64,000 nucleotides of DNA from Pelomonas sp. V22. Lineage in GTDB: Bacteria; Pseudomonadota; Gammaproteobacteria; Burkholderiales; Burkholderiaceae_C. Positions 17,608-26,512 of this stretch are shown piece by piece. Under the pieces are notes generated by a model. That model made no database searches and was not told where the DNA came from. It worked only from the letters and a program-made list of their open reading frames with translations. The stretch is taken from NCBI RefSeq assembly GCF_030014915.1, contig NZ_JAGIXS010000003.1, positions 1 to 64,000 on the forward strand, read 5' to 3'. How positions within the stretch are numbered: the first letter of the stretch is position 1; the number at the start of each line of letters is the position of its first letter. The position numbers were made by a program, and so were the translations under genes.

Positions 17608-17754
17608 ATGGCCAACAAGGGTCAGCAGCGAAGCAACAAGGAAACCAAGAAGCCCAAGAAGGACAGCTCGCCGAGCAAGACGCCGACCGGCAGCCCGGTG
17701 ATGCCCACCGTGGTCACGGCCATCATCGAGCGCGGCAAGAAGAAGGACAAGTAA
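17608..17754 (+). CDS. 48-residue lysine-rich basic protein
   Basis: This small gene has an excellent ribosome site (GGAGGAG seven bases before the ATG). The product is 48 residues and very basic, with a Lys/Ser/Thr/Pro-rich, probably disordered first half (ETKKPKKDSSPSK), a hydrophobic stretch VMPTVVTAIIERG, and a terminal KKKDK. It could be a nucleic-acid-binding or ribosome-associated peptide. It stands alone, divergent from ybiB and convergent with the DUF4399 gene. No named family is recognised. Confidence 0.7.
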   Translation: MANKGQQRSNKETKKPKKDSSPSKTPTGSPVMPTVVTAIIERGKKKDK

Positions 17755-17770
17755 GCGCCCCCGCCAGCGC

Positions 17771-18658
17771 TCAGCGATCCTGGCGCTGCACCGTGAAGCG
17801 CAACGGCGCGGCCCGCAGCAGCGGGTTGCCGTCCGCGTCCTGCAGCCGCAGGTCGATCTCGTAATCGCCGCGCGGCAGGTCGATCAGGGCCTCGGTGCGG
17901 CCATCTGACAAGACCTGGCGCTGCACGGGGCCGCCGCCCTTGCTGCTGATGGTGAAGGCGAAGTGGCCGGTGTCCTTGACCTTCTGCGCCAACGGCGCAA
18001 TGCCGTAGCCCACCGTCCCGAAGCTCAGCGCAAAGGGGCTGTTGACGGGCTCCTCATCGCGCAGGTTTTTCACATAGACCTCCTTGCCGCCCGCACGCGG
18101 GGCGGAGATCGTGTCCTGGTACCAGAGCGCACAGCTCTCCTCGAAGTTGCCGGCTTCGACACGGGGCGGCGCCGAGCTGCGACGGCCTATCACGTGCACC
18201 GTGATCTCGCGGCTGTAGACGAAGTAGGGCCGGTGTTCATGGTCGGCGAACAGCAGGCGCAGCGTGTGCTTGCCGTCGGGCAGGTCGAGCTGGGTGCCGG
18301 TCTGGCCCTTGCCGAAATGCTTGTGCGTGTCGGAGAAGGGGATCTGCGCCTGGTGGTTGATCGGCAGCGGTGTGTCGATCAGCAGGTGGTGATGGCCGGC
18401 CTTCTCGTTCTTGTTGCCGGCCGGCACGACGCCCATGCCGCGCACGCCGAACTCGACCCAGAACGGTGAGCGCACCGCGTAGCCGTTGGCGAGGTTGACG
18501 AAGCTGACCGTGGTCGGGTCGCGCAGGTCGACTGCCGTGCGCTGCTGCGTGTGCGAGAGCCAGCAGCGGCGCTCCAGCGGCGCGCTGGGCAGGGGCTCGG
18601 CCAGGCTGTGGGCGGCAAGGCCCGTGAAGGTCAGCAGGACCGTGATCTTGGACAGCAT
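17771..18658 (-). CDS. exported protein with two DUF4399 domains
   Basis: This 295-residue protein has a signal peptide (about 1-20, LAAHSLA) and two related domains. The first contains the DUF4399 hallmark GVRGMGVVPAGNKNEKAGHH followed by LLID and HKHFGKGQT. The second has FGTVGYGIAPLAQKVKDTGHF. Both give a beta-sandwich pattern ending in LPxGxYxL-type strands. Most DUF4399 proteins carry one domain; the second here is diverged and lacks the HHHLLID segment. The function of the family is unknown; a periplasmic histidine-rich binding role is conceivable. The window shows no obvious operon partner. Confidence 0.8.
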   Translation of the reverse strand: MLSKITVLLTFTGLAAHSLAEPLPSAPLERRCWLSHTQQRTAVDLRDPTTVSFVNLANGYAVRSPFWVEFGVRGMGVVPAGNKNEKAGHHHLLIDTPLPINHQAQIPFSDTHKHFGKGQTGTQLDLPDGKHTLRLLFADHEHRPYFVYSREITVHVIGRRSSAPPRVEAGNFEESCALWYQDTISAPRAGGKEVYVKNLRDEEPVNSPFALSFGTVGYGIAPLAQKVKDTGHFAFTISSKGGGPVQRQVLSDGRTEALIDLPRGDYEIDLRLQDADGNPLLRAAPLRFTVQRQDR

Positions 18659-18741
18659 GCGATGACTCCCCGCCAGGCAGTGGCGAGCTGATTCTTGCAT
18701 CGCCGCCCAGGACTCGCCCTCGCCCGTATGAGGGACGCGCC

Positions 18742-19071
18742 TCAGTGACGCAGCGACAGCGTCAGCAGCAGGCAGCTGTCGAGTTCGGCCTCCACCGCAT
18801 GCTTCTCGCCACCGCGCAGCAGCACCAGTTGGCCGGCGCTCAGCGGCAGCTGCTGGCCGGGTGTGCGCAGCCGCACGCGGCCGGCCAGGCATTGCACGAT
18901 CAGCTCGCCCGCCACCTGGTGCTCGGGCAGGCTCTGGCCGGCATGCATCACCATGTGCAGGAGCTGCAGCTGCTCGGTCTTGATCAGGCTGGTGCTGGGA
19001 CTGTCGGTCTTGCCATCGGCCAGCGGGATGAGGTCGATCAGCTGGCCGGGATTGGCGTGGGTGAGTGCCAT
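18742..19071 (-). CDS. small cupin-domain protein
   Basis: This 109-residue protein is a single cupin barrel: HAGQSLPEHQVAGELIVQCLAGRV is motif 1 and LSAGQLVLLRGGEKHAVEA is motif 2. Of the usual metal ligands, H and E of motif 1 and H of motif 2 are visible. It ends in alternating hydrophobic strands. The ATG at 19071 follows an AGGAGA ribosome site. Such small cupins serve varied roles (metal or ligand binding, stress), and nothing here fixes one. Confidence 0.8.
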   Translation of the reverse strand: MALTHANPGQLIDLIPLADGKTDSPSTSLIKTEQLQLLHMVMHAGQSLPEHQVAGELIVQCLAGRVRLRTPGQQLPLSAGQLVLLRGGEKHAVEAELDSCLLLTLSLRH

Positions 19072-19126
19072 GGAGGTCTCCTGAAGCCTGCCGCTGATTG
19101 TGATCCTCCTCCATAGAATGCGGGCC

Positions 19127-20059
19127 ATGTTCGATGCCCCCACCCGCGCGCCCATCGCGCGACGCAGCCTGCTGCTGCTTGCCACGCTGGCCCTGGCCGC
19201 CTGTTCCAGCCTGCCGCCTCCGCCGGTCGCCACGCCCACGGTGCCGGCGCCCGCCGAGCCGGTGACGCCCAAGCCGCCGCCGAAGCCGCCGCGCATCGGC
19301 CTTGCCCTCGGCGGCGGTGCCGCGCGCGGCTTTGCCCATATCGGCGTGATCCAGGTGCTGGAAGAGCAGGGCATCAAGGTCGACCTGGTGGCCGGCACCT
19401 CGGCCGGCAGCCTGGTGGCCGCGCTCTATGCCTCGGGCAAGAGCGGCAACGAGATGGCCCAGTTGGCCGAAACCATGGACGAAGGCGCGATCACCGATTG
19501 GGCTTTCCCGACCCGCGGCCTGATACGCGGCGAGGCGCTGGCCCGCTATGTGCGCGAGAAGACCGGCAACAAGCTGATCGAGCAGATGCCGCTGCCGCTG
19601 GGCATCCTCGCCACCGAGCTGTCGGACGGTTCGCCCATCCTGTTCCGCACCGGCGACACCGGCACGGCGGTGCGCGCCTCGAGCTCGGTGCCGGCGGTGT
19701 TCCAGCCGGTCAAGATCGGCAACCGCGAGTACGTGGACGGCGGCCTGGTCGCCCCCGTGCCAGTGCGCTTCGCGCGGCAGATGGGTGCCGAGCTGGTGAT
19801 CGCGGTGGACATCAGCTCTCCGCCTGACGAGAAGCCCGCTGGCGATGCGCTGCACATGCTCTTGCAGACCTTCTCGATCATGAGCCGCAGCGTCAACAAC
19901 TACGAGCTGCGCGATGCCGACGTGGTCGTCCGCCCCGGCCTCAATGGCGTGGGCAGCGCCGATTTCAGCGCCCGCAAGCGTTCCATCCAGGCCGGCCGCG
20001 AGGCCGCACAAGCCATGCTGGCCACGATTCGCCAGCGCATCGCCGCGAAGACCCGCTGA
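19127..20059 (+). CDS. patatin-like phospholipase lipoprotein
   Basis: This 310-residue lipid acyl hydrolase has a lipoprotein signal (LALAAC, lipidated C26), a proline-rich linker and a patatin domain. Oxyanion hole GGGAARG is at 62-68, nucleophile S92 in GTSAG, and catalytic D204 in VDGG; these form the Ser-Asp dyad. It resembles RssA-type proteins but is membrane-anchored by lipid. Upstream in-frame starts at 19118 (ATG) and 19100 (GTG) are possible; 19127 best places the signal peptide. The stop overlaps the next gene by 1 base. Confidence 0.88.
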   Translation: MFDAPTRAPIARRSLLLLATLALAACSSLPPPPVATPTVPAPAEPVTPKPPPKPPRIGLALGGGAARGFAHIGVIQVLEEQGIKVDLVAGTSAGSLVAALYASGKSGNEMAQLAETMDEGAITDWAFPTRGLIRGEALARYVREKTGNKLIEQMPLPLGILATELSDGSPILFRTGDTGTAVRASSSVPAVFQPVKIGNREYVDGGLVAPVPVRFARQMGAELVIAVDISSPPDEKPAGDALHMLLQTFSIMSRSVNNYELRDADVVVRPGLNGVGSADFSARKRSIQAGREAAQAMLATIRQRIAAKTR

Positions 20060-20685
20060 TGGCCCACCAGCGCATCGAGCTCTTCCCGCTCAGCTCGGTG
20101 CTGTTCCCGGGTGGGCACCTGAACCTGCGCATCTTCGAGCCGCGCTACCTGGACCTGATCCAGCGCTGCCTGAAGAGTGGCGAGCCCTTTGGCGTGGTGG
20201 CCCTGACCGCCGGCGGCGAAGTGCGCCAGCGCGGCGAGGGTGAGGGCTTCGTGCAGGAGGCCTTCGAGATGCTGGGCACGCTGGCCCATATCGACCATTG
20301 CGAGCGGCCGCAGCCCGGTCTCTTGCAGATCCGCTGCACCGGCGGCCAGCGCTTTGCATTGGACAAGAGTGGGTGCCTGCCCCATGGCCTGTGGGTGGGC
20401 GAGGGTCAGCTCTTGCCCGACGATGCTGCCGTGCCGGTGCCCGAAGACCTGCAACAGGTCAGCCGTCAGCTGCAACTGTTGCTGAGCCAGTTCGAACAGG
20501 CCGTGGCCGCCGAGGACCTGCCGCTGCAGCCGCCCTACCACTGGAACGATTGCGGCTGGCTCGCCAACCGCTGGTGCGAGCTGCTGCCTTTGCAGCAAAG
20601 CCAGAAACAGCGCCTGCTCGCACTGGACAACCCGCTGCTGCGATTGGAGCTGGTGGCCGATCTGCTGGAGCAAGTGGGGCGCTGA
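20059..20685 (+). CDS. LON substrate-binding-domain protein
   Basis: This 208-residue protein consists of a stand-alone Lon N-terminal domain: LFPLSSVLFPGGHLNLRIFE, then RYLDLIQRCL, and a helical end with LPLQQSQKQRLLALDNPLLR. It lacks both the AAA ATPase and the Ser-Lys protease of full Lon. Such proteins are common in proteobacteria and are of unknown function; substrate recognition or a regulatory role is inferred. It overlaps the patatin-like gene by one base (TGATG), so the two are co-translated. Two hairpins follow the stop. Confidence 0.9.
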   Translation: MAHQRIELFPLSSVLFPGGHLNLRIFEPRYLDLIQRCLKSGEPFGVVALTAGGEVRQRGEGEGFVQEAFEMLGTLAHIDHCERPQPGLLQIRCTGGQRFALDKSGCLPHGLWVGEGQLLPDDAAVPVPEDLQQVSRQLQLLLSQFEQAVAAEDLPLQPPYHWNDCGWLANRWCELLPLQQSQKQRLLALDNPLLRLELVADLLEQVGR

Positions 20686-20707
20686 CCGGGCTGCCCTGAA
20701 GGCAAAA

Positions 20708-20733
20708 GGGCCTGCAAGTCGCCTTGCAGGCCC
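20708..20733 (+). terminator. strong hairpin after LON-domain gene
   Basis: GGGCCTGCAAG (20708-20718) pairs with CTTGCAGGCCC (20723-20733) around a four-base loop. It lies 22 bases past the stop at 20685. Only a short T-containing tail follows, so termination efficiency is uncertain. Confidence 0.6.
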
Positions 20734-20744
20734 GGGTCCTTTCA

Positions 20745-20768
20745 GGCGCCAGCATGAAGGCTGGCGCC
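20745..20768. terminator. second hairpin in the convergent gap
   Basis: GGCGCCAGC (20745-20753) pairs with GCTGGCGCC (20760-20768). It lies between the convergent LON-domain and TonB-receptor genes and could serve the minus-strand receptor transcript, 14 bases past its stop. Confidence 0.5.
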
Positions 20769-20781
20769 CTTCTGGGTCACG

Positions 20782-23700
20782 TCAGAACGCGTGGTTGTAG
20801 GTCGCCGTGAAGCGGGTGCTGCGCGGCGCAGCATTGCCAACCGGCATCTGGTAGATATTGCGCGGCGTGCCGCCGTTGGTCTCGCCACGCTCCTCCACCG
20901 CCAGCACGGCCTGGTTGTCGAACACGTTCAGCATCTCGGCCGACAGGGCAAGACCGGGGACGAAGCCGGGCTTGTACGTGACGCTGAGATTGAGGCGCGA
21001 GTTCGAGGCCAGGCGTCCCACGGTGCCACGCTCGGAGATCTTGCCGAAGCAATAGTGGTAGTTCGAACCGTAGTTGTTGCCGGCGTCGAACCAGGACGGA
21101 TTCCAGCCCGCCGGGTTGCCAGCATGCTTGCCCTGGTAGGTGCCGAGGCAACTGCGCGGCCGACCCGACTCGTAGGTGTAGGTGCCTGCGAGCTGCAACT
21201 CGGGGATGACCTGGTAGTAGCCGTAGGCCTTGACCTGGTGGCGGCGGTCGTTCGGCAGGTAGCCGTAGCCGCCTTCCATGATTTCCGGGTGGTCCCAGGT
21301 CATGGTGGCCGACACGTCACGCTGCGCACGGTCCGACAGCGTCTGGCCTTCCGTGTAGCCCTTGCTCTTGGCGTAGGTGTAGGTCAGCTTGCCGTACCAG
21401 TTGTCGCGGAACGGATGCTCCAGGAAGAAGTCCAGCGCCGTGTAGGTGCGCTTGGGCTTGATCGTGCCGTAGCCCATTTCGTCGGCACTGAAGGTCACCC
21501 GCGTGTAGGTCTTGCCATCGCCATTGAAGTTCATGTCGAAAGTGTTGGCACGGCCCGGGTTGAACGAGGCGCAGCTCCAGGGCGCATGGGCATCCGGGTC
21601 GTTCGCCTCTGCCTGGGCGATGAAATCGCGCCAGGGCTTGGCATCCAGCGTCGGATGATCCTTGACGTACTTGCCGAACGGGCGCCAGTCGCAGGTGTCG
21701 TCGATGGTGCTCTTCATCTCGCGACGGGTGAACTTCACGCCGCCACTCAGATCCTTGAGCAGGGCTCGCTCGATGCCCAGGATCATTTCGTCCTGGTAGG
21801 CCGGCTTGATGTTGGCGGCAGCCACGCTGTGCGGATCCTTGGTCTGGCCGTACTCGCTGTTGGACGAGTAGGGTGAGGCCTGGTTGATGCGGCCGGTTGG
21901 CATGCCGTTGGCGTCGACGCCGGTGTAGGTGAACACCTGGGTCGTGTTGGTGGAGCCGTTGGCGCCGCGCAGTGCGATCAGCGTGGGGATCTGGATCGAG
22001 TAGCGGCCGGCACTGCCGAATACCTTGGTGGTGGCATCGCCCGAGACGTCCCAGACGGCCGAGAAGCGCGGATTCAGCTGGTTGCTGATCTTCAGGAACG
22101 AGACCTTCTCGAAGTTCTGGTTCTCGTAGGTTTCGCGGCGCAGGCCGGCGGTCAGCAGCAGGGTCTTGCTGGCCTGCCAGCGGTCCTCGATGTACTGGGC
22201 CGTCTGGTTGGAGTAGGCGTTGCTGACCGTGGAGTTCACGCTCTCGAAGCCGTAATAGCCCTTGGCCGCGAGGGCGCCGTTGGCGGGGTTGCCGATCCAG
22301 AGCTTGGTGCCGCCCGACAGTGACAGCGTGAAGTCCTTGCGAGCCGTATCAAGGGCGCTCAGCGGGTCGGCATAGGTGATGCTCCGGCCGCCCGGGGGCG
22401 CCTGCTTGCCGCCATTGAGGGTGGACATCTTGTTGTCGTCCATGCCCACCTTGATGGTGTGCGCGCCGAGCTTGTATTCGACGTCCAGGCGCAGGCCCTT
22501 CACCTTGTCTTCGTTGCCCGGGATGTAGAGCTGGCCCGTGAAGGTGTTGAGCTGCGGGTAGGTGACGCCCGGGGCGCGCGAGCTGGGACCGTTCTCGAAA
22601 CCGACGGCAGGCACCGAGACATTGGCACCCTCGACCGAGGAGGTGCGCTGGGTCTTCAGCTGGCCGGCCAGGGCGGTGACGGTCAGGTTGTCCGTGATCT
22701 CGCCCACATAGCGAAGGATGCGGACATTGGCGCCCGAACTGGTGAGGCCGTCTTCGTCGTTCTTCCAGCGCTCGATGTGGTCGACCTTGCCGTTGCGGAC
22801 GCCGGTTTCCGGGTTGAAGCCCGACACGGTACGGGTCAGCTTGGGCGTATCGCCGATCAAGGTCAGGTCGACGCGGTGGCCTTCCGCCAGGTTCAGGTCG
22901 AACTTGCCCATCAGGCGCGTGGTGACCGCCTTGTCCTGGTTCCAGCCGCTGGTGGCGGAGGCGTCCGGTGCGGCGGTATTGCCGTTGACCACGTCAACGC
23001 CATTGGCCCGCGAGGTGCGCTTCTCGGCCGACAGGAACATGAACAGCCTGTCCTTGATCAGCGGGCCGCCCACATAGCCGCCCACGGTGCTCTCGGTCAG
23101 CGTGTCGTCCTCGCGGCGCAGTCGCAACTTGCCGTCGGTGGGAGTGCCGACCTTGCTGTAGTAGCGGTTCTCGGGCTTGGCGCGCAGCGAATTGGGGGAG
23201 ATGCTGGCCTGGCCGCCCGCTTCCCAGTTGTTGGTGCCGCTCTTGGTGACGAGGTTGATCACGCCGCCGATGGAGCGGCCGAATTCGGCACCGAAGCCGC
23301 CGTTCAGGATCTGTGCCTGTTCGATGGCGCCAAAGGGCAGTTCGGAAGAGCCCAGCTGGTTCAGCGGGTTGGTGACCGGGAAGCCGTTGATGTAGTACGA
23401 GTTCTCGGACGCTGCACCGCCGCCGATGGAGGCGCCACCGGGGTAGCGCGGGTCAGCGTGGGTGGTATTGGGTGCCAGGGCGATGATGGACGCCACATTG
23501 CGGCCGCCGGGCAGGGCTTCCAGCTGCTTGGCCGTGAAGCTCGCGCCGCTGTCGGCGTTCGACACGTCCAGCACCTTGCGGGTACCGGTGACCGTGACGG
23601 TCTCGAGTTGCTGACCGAAGCTCACCTCGGCGTTCTGGCCGAGCAGGACCTGGACGTTCTCGCGGACGGTCACGGCTTTGCCGTCCCGCATCAGCGTGAC

Positions 23701-23955
23701 TTTGTAGGTGCCGATGGGCAGCGACGTGGCCTGGATGCGGCCGCTCGAGTCCGGCGTTGTGACGCGGCGGAAGCCGGTGGCCGGATTTTCGATCAGGACC
23801 GTCGTGCCGGCCGAGACCTGGACCGTGCCGAAGATGCTGCCCGTCGCATTCGACTGGGCGTAGACATTGCCTGCCGCGACGGCCGCCAGGCAGGCAGTGG
23901 CCAAGGCAATGGCGCTGCGTTGAAGCCGCAGGCGGCCATTCATGGGTTTGAACAT
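20782..23955 (-). CDS. large Oar-like TonB-dependent receptor with carboxypeptidase-regulatory-like domain
   Basis: This 1057-residue outer-membrane protein has a signal peptide (to about residue 34, NVYAQS), then a CarboxypepD_reg-like beta domain (SIFGTVQVSAGTTV; LPIGTYKVTLMRDG). A plug domain follows (ETVTVTGTRKVLDVS; GGFGAEFGRSIGGVINLVTK), then a long barrel ending in F. This architecture matches Oar-type TonB receptors, which move large or peptide-like substrates. The ATG at 23955 follows GAGGGGAT; a GTG at 24009 is less likely. No neighbour hints at the substrate. Confidence 0.88.
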   Translation of the reverse strand: MFKPMNGRLRLQRSAIALATACLAAVAAGNVYAQSNATGSIFGTVQVSAGTTVLIENPATGFRRVTTPDSSGRIQATSLPIGTYKVTLMRDGKAVTVRENVQVLLGQNAEVSFGQQLETVTVTGTRKVLDVSNADSGASFTAKQLEALPGGRNVASIIALAPNTTHADPRYPGGASIGGGAASENSYYINGFPVTNPLNQLGSSELPFGAIEQAQILNGGFGAEFGRSIGGVINLVTKSGTNNWEAGGQASISPNSLRAKPENRYYSKVGTPTDGKLRLRREDDTLTESTVGGYVGGPLIKDRLFMFLSAEKRTSRANGVDVVNGNTAAPDASATSGWNQDKAVTTRLMGKFDLNLAEGHRVDLTLIGDTPKLTRTVSGFNPETGVRNGKVDHIERWKNDEDGLTSSGANVRILRYVGEITDNLTVTALAGQLKTQRTSSVEGANVSVPAVGFENGPSSRAPGVTYPQLNTFTGQLYIPGNEDKVKGLRLDVEYKLGAHTIKVGMDDNKMSTLNGGKQAPPGGRSITYADPLSALDTARKDFTLSLSGGTKLWIGNPANGALAAKGYYGFESVNSTVSNAYSNQTAQYIEDRWQASKTLLLTAGLRRETYENQNFEKVSFLKISNQLNPRFSAVWDVSGDATTKVFGSAGRYSIQIPTLIALRGANGSTNTTQVFTYTGVDANGMPTGRINQASPYSSNSEYGQTKDPHSVAAANIKPAYQDEMILGIERALLKDLSGGVKFTRREMKSTIDDTCDWRPFGKYVKDHPTLDAKPWRDFIAQAEANDPDAHAPWSCASFNPGRANTFDMNFNGDGKTYTRVTFSADEMGYGTIKPKRTYTALDFFLEHPFRDNWYGKLTYTYAKSKGYTEGQTLSDRAQRDVSATMTWDHPEIMEGGYGYLPNDRRHQVKAYGYYQVIPELQLAGTYTYESGRPRSCLGTYQGKHAGNPAGWNPSWFDAGNNYGSNYHYCFGKISERGTVGRLASNSRLNLSVTYKPGFVPGLALSAEMLNVFDNQAVLAVEERGETNGGTPRNIYQMPVGNAAPRSTRFTATYNHAF

Positions 23956-24295
23956 GGAGATCCCCTCGTAAGGATTGCTGGAATACTTTTTCGCAAGCTG
24001 TTCGCTCACGAAGTTAGTTTCGATTCCGGCTGCGAGACATCAGGATCGGGTTGTCCCTCGGGCCCACCGAAGGGGTGTGTATGGCGAAATACACCTCCCA
24101 CCCCACCTTTCACTGTGCTAGGGCGAAATTCGCACAAACTGGTTTGGACAATAAAAAAGCCCAGTGCTGGGCACTGGGCTTGAAACGGTACTTTTCCGAA
24201 GCAGAGCTTCTTTTGGGCACCGAGGAGACAACTTGGATGCCCGCTGCAGGAGCGGCGGGCCAAGGACCTCTATGTCTGTCGCGTGGCGGCCTGGA
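23956..24295. other. 340-base intergenic region
   Basis: This stretch holds the leader of the Oar-like receptor and, near its far end, the phasin terminator described separately. A short minus-strand reading frame at 24006-24263 lacks a ribosome site and crosses that terminator, so it is not counted as a gene. Nothing else is recognised. Confidence 0.6.
24153..24181 (-). terminator. rho-independent terminator of phasin gene
   Basis: On the minus strand AAGCCCAGTGC pairs perfectly with GCACTGGGCTT around a three-base loop and is followed by TTTTTT after the stem. It lies about 115 bases downstream of the phasin stop. Confidence 0.88.
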
Positions 24296-24853
24296 TCAGG
24301 CAGCGGCGCGCTTGCTCGAGCGCGTGGCCGTTTGCGTGGCCTTGACGGCCTGGCTGGTCACGGCCTGGAAGTTGGCTTCGGCCACTTCGGCGGCCTGCTT
24401 GGCAGCCTTCTGGGCGGTTTCCAGTGCGTTGTTGGCGGCAGCGACGGCCGACTTCACCAGGGCGGCGGCGCTTTCGCTGCCGGCCGGGGCGTTCTTGACG
24501 GCGTTGTCGACGATGGCGTTGAACTTCTTCTGCACGTCGCCGAACTGGCCTTCGGCCAGCTTGGCCACTTCGGCATTGGTGGCAGCGGCGATGTCATACA
24601 GGTGACGGCTGTAGGCGGCGGCCTTGTCGGCGCTCGGCTGCAGCAGCGACTGTTGCAGCGTCAACAGCTCTTGAGCGTCCTTGACCGACAGGGCGGCCGT
24701 GGTCGTTTCGGCGACTTCGCTCAGCGCGGTCTTGGCGACTTGCAGGTTCAGCTCGACCAGCTTCTCAACGCCTTCGAAGGCCTTGTTGGTCAGGCCGAAC
24801 AGGGTTTCGACGTTGGCCTTGTGTGCAGCAAAAACTTGTTCCGGGGTCAGCAT
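24296..24853 (-). CDS. phaP: phasin family protein
   Basis: This 185-residue amphipathic helical protein coats polyhydroxyalkanoate granules. It opens with [20 protein letters not shown], as in the TIGR01841-type phasins of Burkholderiales, continues with [19 protein letters not shown] and long Ala-rich helices, and ends with a basic Lys/Arg-Ala tail. No signal or membrane segment is present. The ATG at 24853 follows AGGAGA. Upstream TGC-rich repeats suggest control by PhaR, the usual phasin repressor. Presence of this gene implies PHA storage, with synthesis genes elsewhere. Confidence 0.92.
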   Translation of the reverse strand: MLTPEQVFAAHKANVETLFGLTNKAFEGVEKLVELNLQVAKTALSEVAETTTAALSVKDAQELLTLQQSLLQPSADKAAAYSRHLYDIAAATNAEVAKLAEGQFGDVQKKFNAIVDNAVKNAPAGSESAAALVKSAVAAANNALETAQKAAKQAAEVAEANFQAVTSQAVKATQTATRSSKRAAA

Positions 24854-24909
24854 GGTGGTTTCTCCTGAGAGGTTGAATGCTTGGGGACTCGGGCTTGCAG
24901 TTCTTTTGT

Positions 24910-24978
24910 TGCACTGCAGCATGGATCGAAGTATCGGGGCGGGTCGGGGCGATTGCAAGAACTTTTTGCTGCACTGCA
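24910..24978 (-). promoter_or_regulatory. pair of TGCACTGCA motifs upstream of phasin
   Basis: The nonamer TGCACTGCA occurs at 24910-24918 and again at 24970-24978, exactly 60 bases apart. Both copies sit in similar context (TTGTTGCACTGCA and TTGCTGCACTGCA). TGC-rich inverted motifs are known operators of PhaR, the PHA-granule-sensing repressor of phasin genes. Assignment here is inference from position and motif. Confidence 0.45.
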
Positions 24979-25097
24979 CCAAAAATTTTGTAACTTGACT
25001 TTCGACCCGGCCGAAGCACCCAGGGCCAGCGTGCCCTGCGCCGGTGACGCGCGCATGACGGCGGGCCGGGCCGCCTGCCGCTATCGTCGGGGCCACG

Positions 25098-26051
25098 ATG
25101 CTCGCCTTCCACTCCGACGCCCACAGCCTGGCACTGCCGCCGGGCCATCGCTTCCCGCAGAGCAAGTACCGGCTGCTGCGAGAGGCCATCGAGGCGGCGC
25201 CGGGCCTGATCCGGCTGCTGCCGGCCGAGGCGGCGACCGAGGGCGAGCTCCTGCTGGCCCACACGCCGTCCTACGTCGAAGCCGTGCTGCAAGGCCATCT
25301 GAGCGCCAGCGAGCAGCGCGAGATCGGCTTCCCCTGGTCGCCCTCGATGGCCGAGCGCTCGCGCCGCTCGGTGGGCGCCAGCATTGCCGCGGCGCGCGCG
25401 GCGCTGGAGGAGGGCGTGGCCGCCAACCTGGCGGGCGGTACCCACCATGCCTATGCAGACAAGGGCTCGGGCTACTGCGTCTTCAACGATGTGGCGGTGG
25501 CTGCCCGCTTGATGCAGGCCGAATGGCATCGCCGCCATGGCCACGGCCGGGCGGGTCTGCGGGTGCTGGTGATCGACCTGGACGTGCACCAGGGCAATGG
25601 CACGGCGTCCATCTTCCGCGAGGACGACAGCGTCTTCACTTTCTCCATGCATGGTGCGAAGAACTTCCCCTTCCGCAAAGAGGCGAGCAGCCTCGACGTG
25701 GACCTGCCCGATGGCTGCGGTGATGAACCCTACTTGGCGGCGCTCGATGAGGCGCTGGACAAGATCTGGCAGCGCCTCGACGCGAGGCCGCCCGGCCTCG
25801 CCTTCTACCTGGCCGGGGCCGACCCGCACGAGGGCGACCGCCTCGGCCGGCTCAAGCTGAGCACCGCCGGCCTGCTGGAGCGCGACCATCGCGTGCTGCA
25901 GGCCTTGCGCGCGAGGCGCATCCCGGTGGCGCTGTCCATGGCCGGTGGCTACGGGCGCGACCTGGCCACCACGGTGGCGGTTCAAGTGAATACCCTGAGC
26001 GAGGCGGCCCGCAGCTGGTCGCTGTGGCGAACCCCGGCAATGAAAGAATGA
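25098..26051 (+). CDS. histone-deacetylase-family amidohydrolase
   Basis: This 317-residue zinc hydrolase has the arginase/HDAC fold. Catalytic histidines H116-H117 lie in GGTHHAYAD; zinc ligands are D162 and H164 in [10 protein letters not shown] and D242 in [21 protein letters not shown] is a further family block. Bacterial members deacetylate acetylpolyamines, acetoin-related or other acyl-amide substrates; the substrate here is unknown. It is the first gene of a tightly packed six-gene plus-strand run, and its stop overlaps the next start (ATGA). Confidence 0.92.
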   Translation: MLAFHSDAHSLALPPGHRFPQSKYRLLREAIEAAPGLIRLLPAEAATEGELLLAHTPSYVEAVLQGHLSASEQREIGFPWSPSMAERSRRSVGASIAAARAALEEGVAANLAGGTHHAYADKGSGYCVFNDVAVAARLMQAEWHRRHGHGRAGLRVLVIDLDVHQGNGTASIFREDDSVFTFSMHGAKNFPFRKEASSLDVDLPDGCGDEPYLAALDEALDKIWQRLDARPPGLAFYLAGADPHEGDRLGRLKLSTAGLLERDHRVLQALRARRIPVALSMAGGYGRDLATTVAVQVNTLSEAARSWSLWRTPAMKE

Positions 26052-26512
26052 GCCCCATGAGCAGCAGTCCCAATCTCAGACCCCAGCCCGAGCCGCGCAG
26101 CGCCTACGCGCAGTTCGTGCGCCTCGGCACCCGTTGGATGGACAACGACATCTACGGCCACCTGAACAACGTCGTGTACTACAGCCTGTTCGACACGGCC
26201 GTGAACCAGTACCTGATCGCGCAGGGCGCGCTGGACATCCACGGCGGCGCCGTGATTGGCCTGGTGGTCGAGACGCATTGCAATTTCTTCGATTCGCTGG
26301 CCTTCCCGCAGGCCGTCGACGCCGGCATCCGCGTGAGCCAGCAAGGCCGCTCCAGCGTGCGTTACGAAATCGGCCTGTTCGCCGAAGGCGCCGAGACCTG
26401 CGCCGCGCGCGGCCACTTCATCCATGTCTATGTGGACCGCGAAAGCCGCCGGCCGGTGGCCGCGCTGCCCGCTGCCTATCTACAAGCCTTGCAAGGACTG
26501 ACCGCACCATGA
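26048..26512 (+). CDS. acyl-CoA thioesterase, hotdog fold (YbgC/4HBT type)
   Basis: This 154-residue protein is a single hotdog domain. The conserved segment RWMDNDIYGHLNNVVYYSLFD includes the catalytic aspartate and the GHxNN turn of the 4-hydroxybenzoyl-CoA thioesterase group. It is expected to hydrolyse an acyl-CoA; chain preference cannot be read. The ATG at 26048 overlaps the deacetylase stop; an upstream GTG at 26024 lies within that gene and is less likely. Its stop overlaps the nitroreductase ATG. Confidence 0.9.
   Translation: MSPMSSSPNLRPQPEPRSAYAQFVRLGTRWMDNDIYGHLNNVVYYSLFDTAVNQYLIAQGALDIHGGAVIGLVVETHCNFFDSLAFPQAVDAGIRVSQQGRSSVRYEIGLFAEGAETCAARGHFIHVYVDRESRRPVAALPAAYLQALQGLTAP

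Noticed and set aside
18659-20011. N-terminal extension of the DUF4399 frame on the minus strand
   Set aside because: The extension is antisense to the patatin-like gene and overlaps the cupin gene. The signal peptide begins at 18658, so only the last 295 residues are real.
24006-24263. Minus-strand 85-residue frame
   Set aside because: It starts in the phasin terminator region, has no ribosome site and no recognisable domain.
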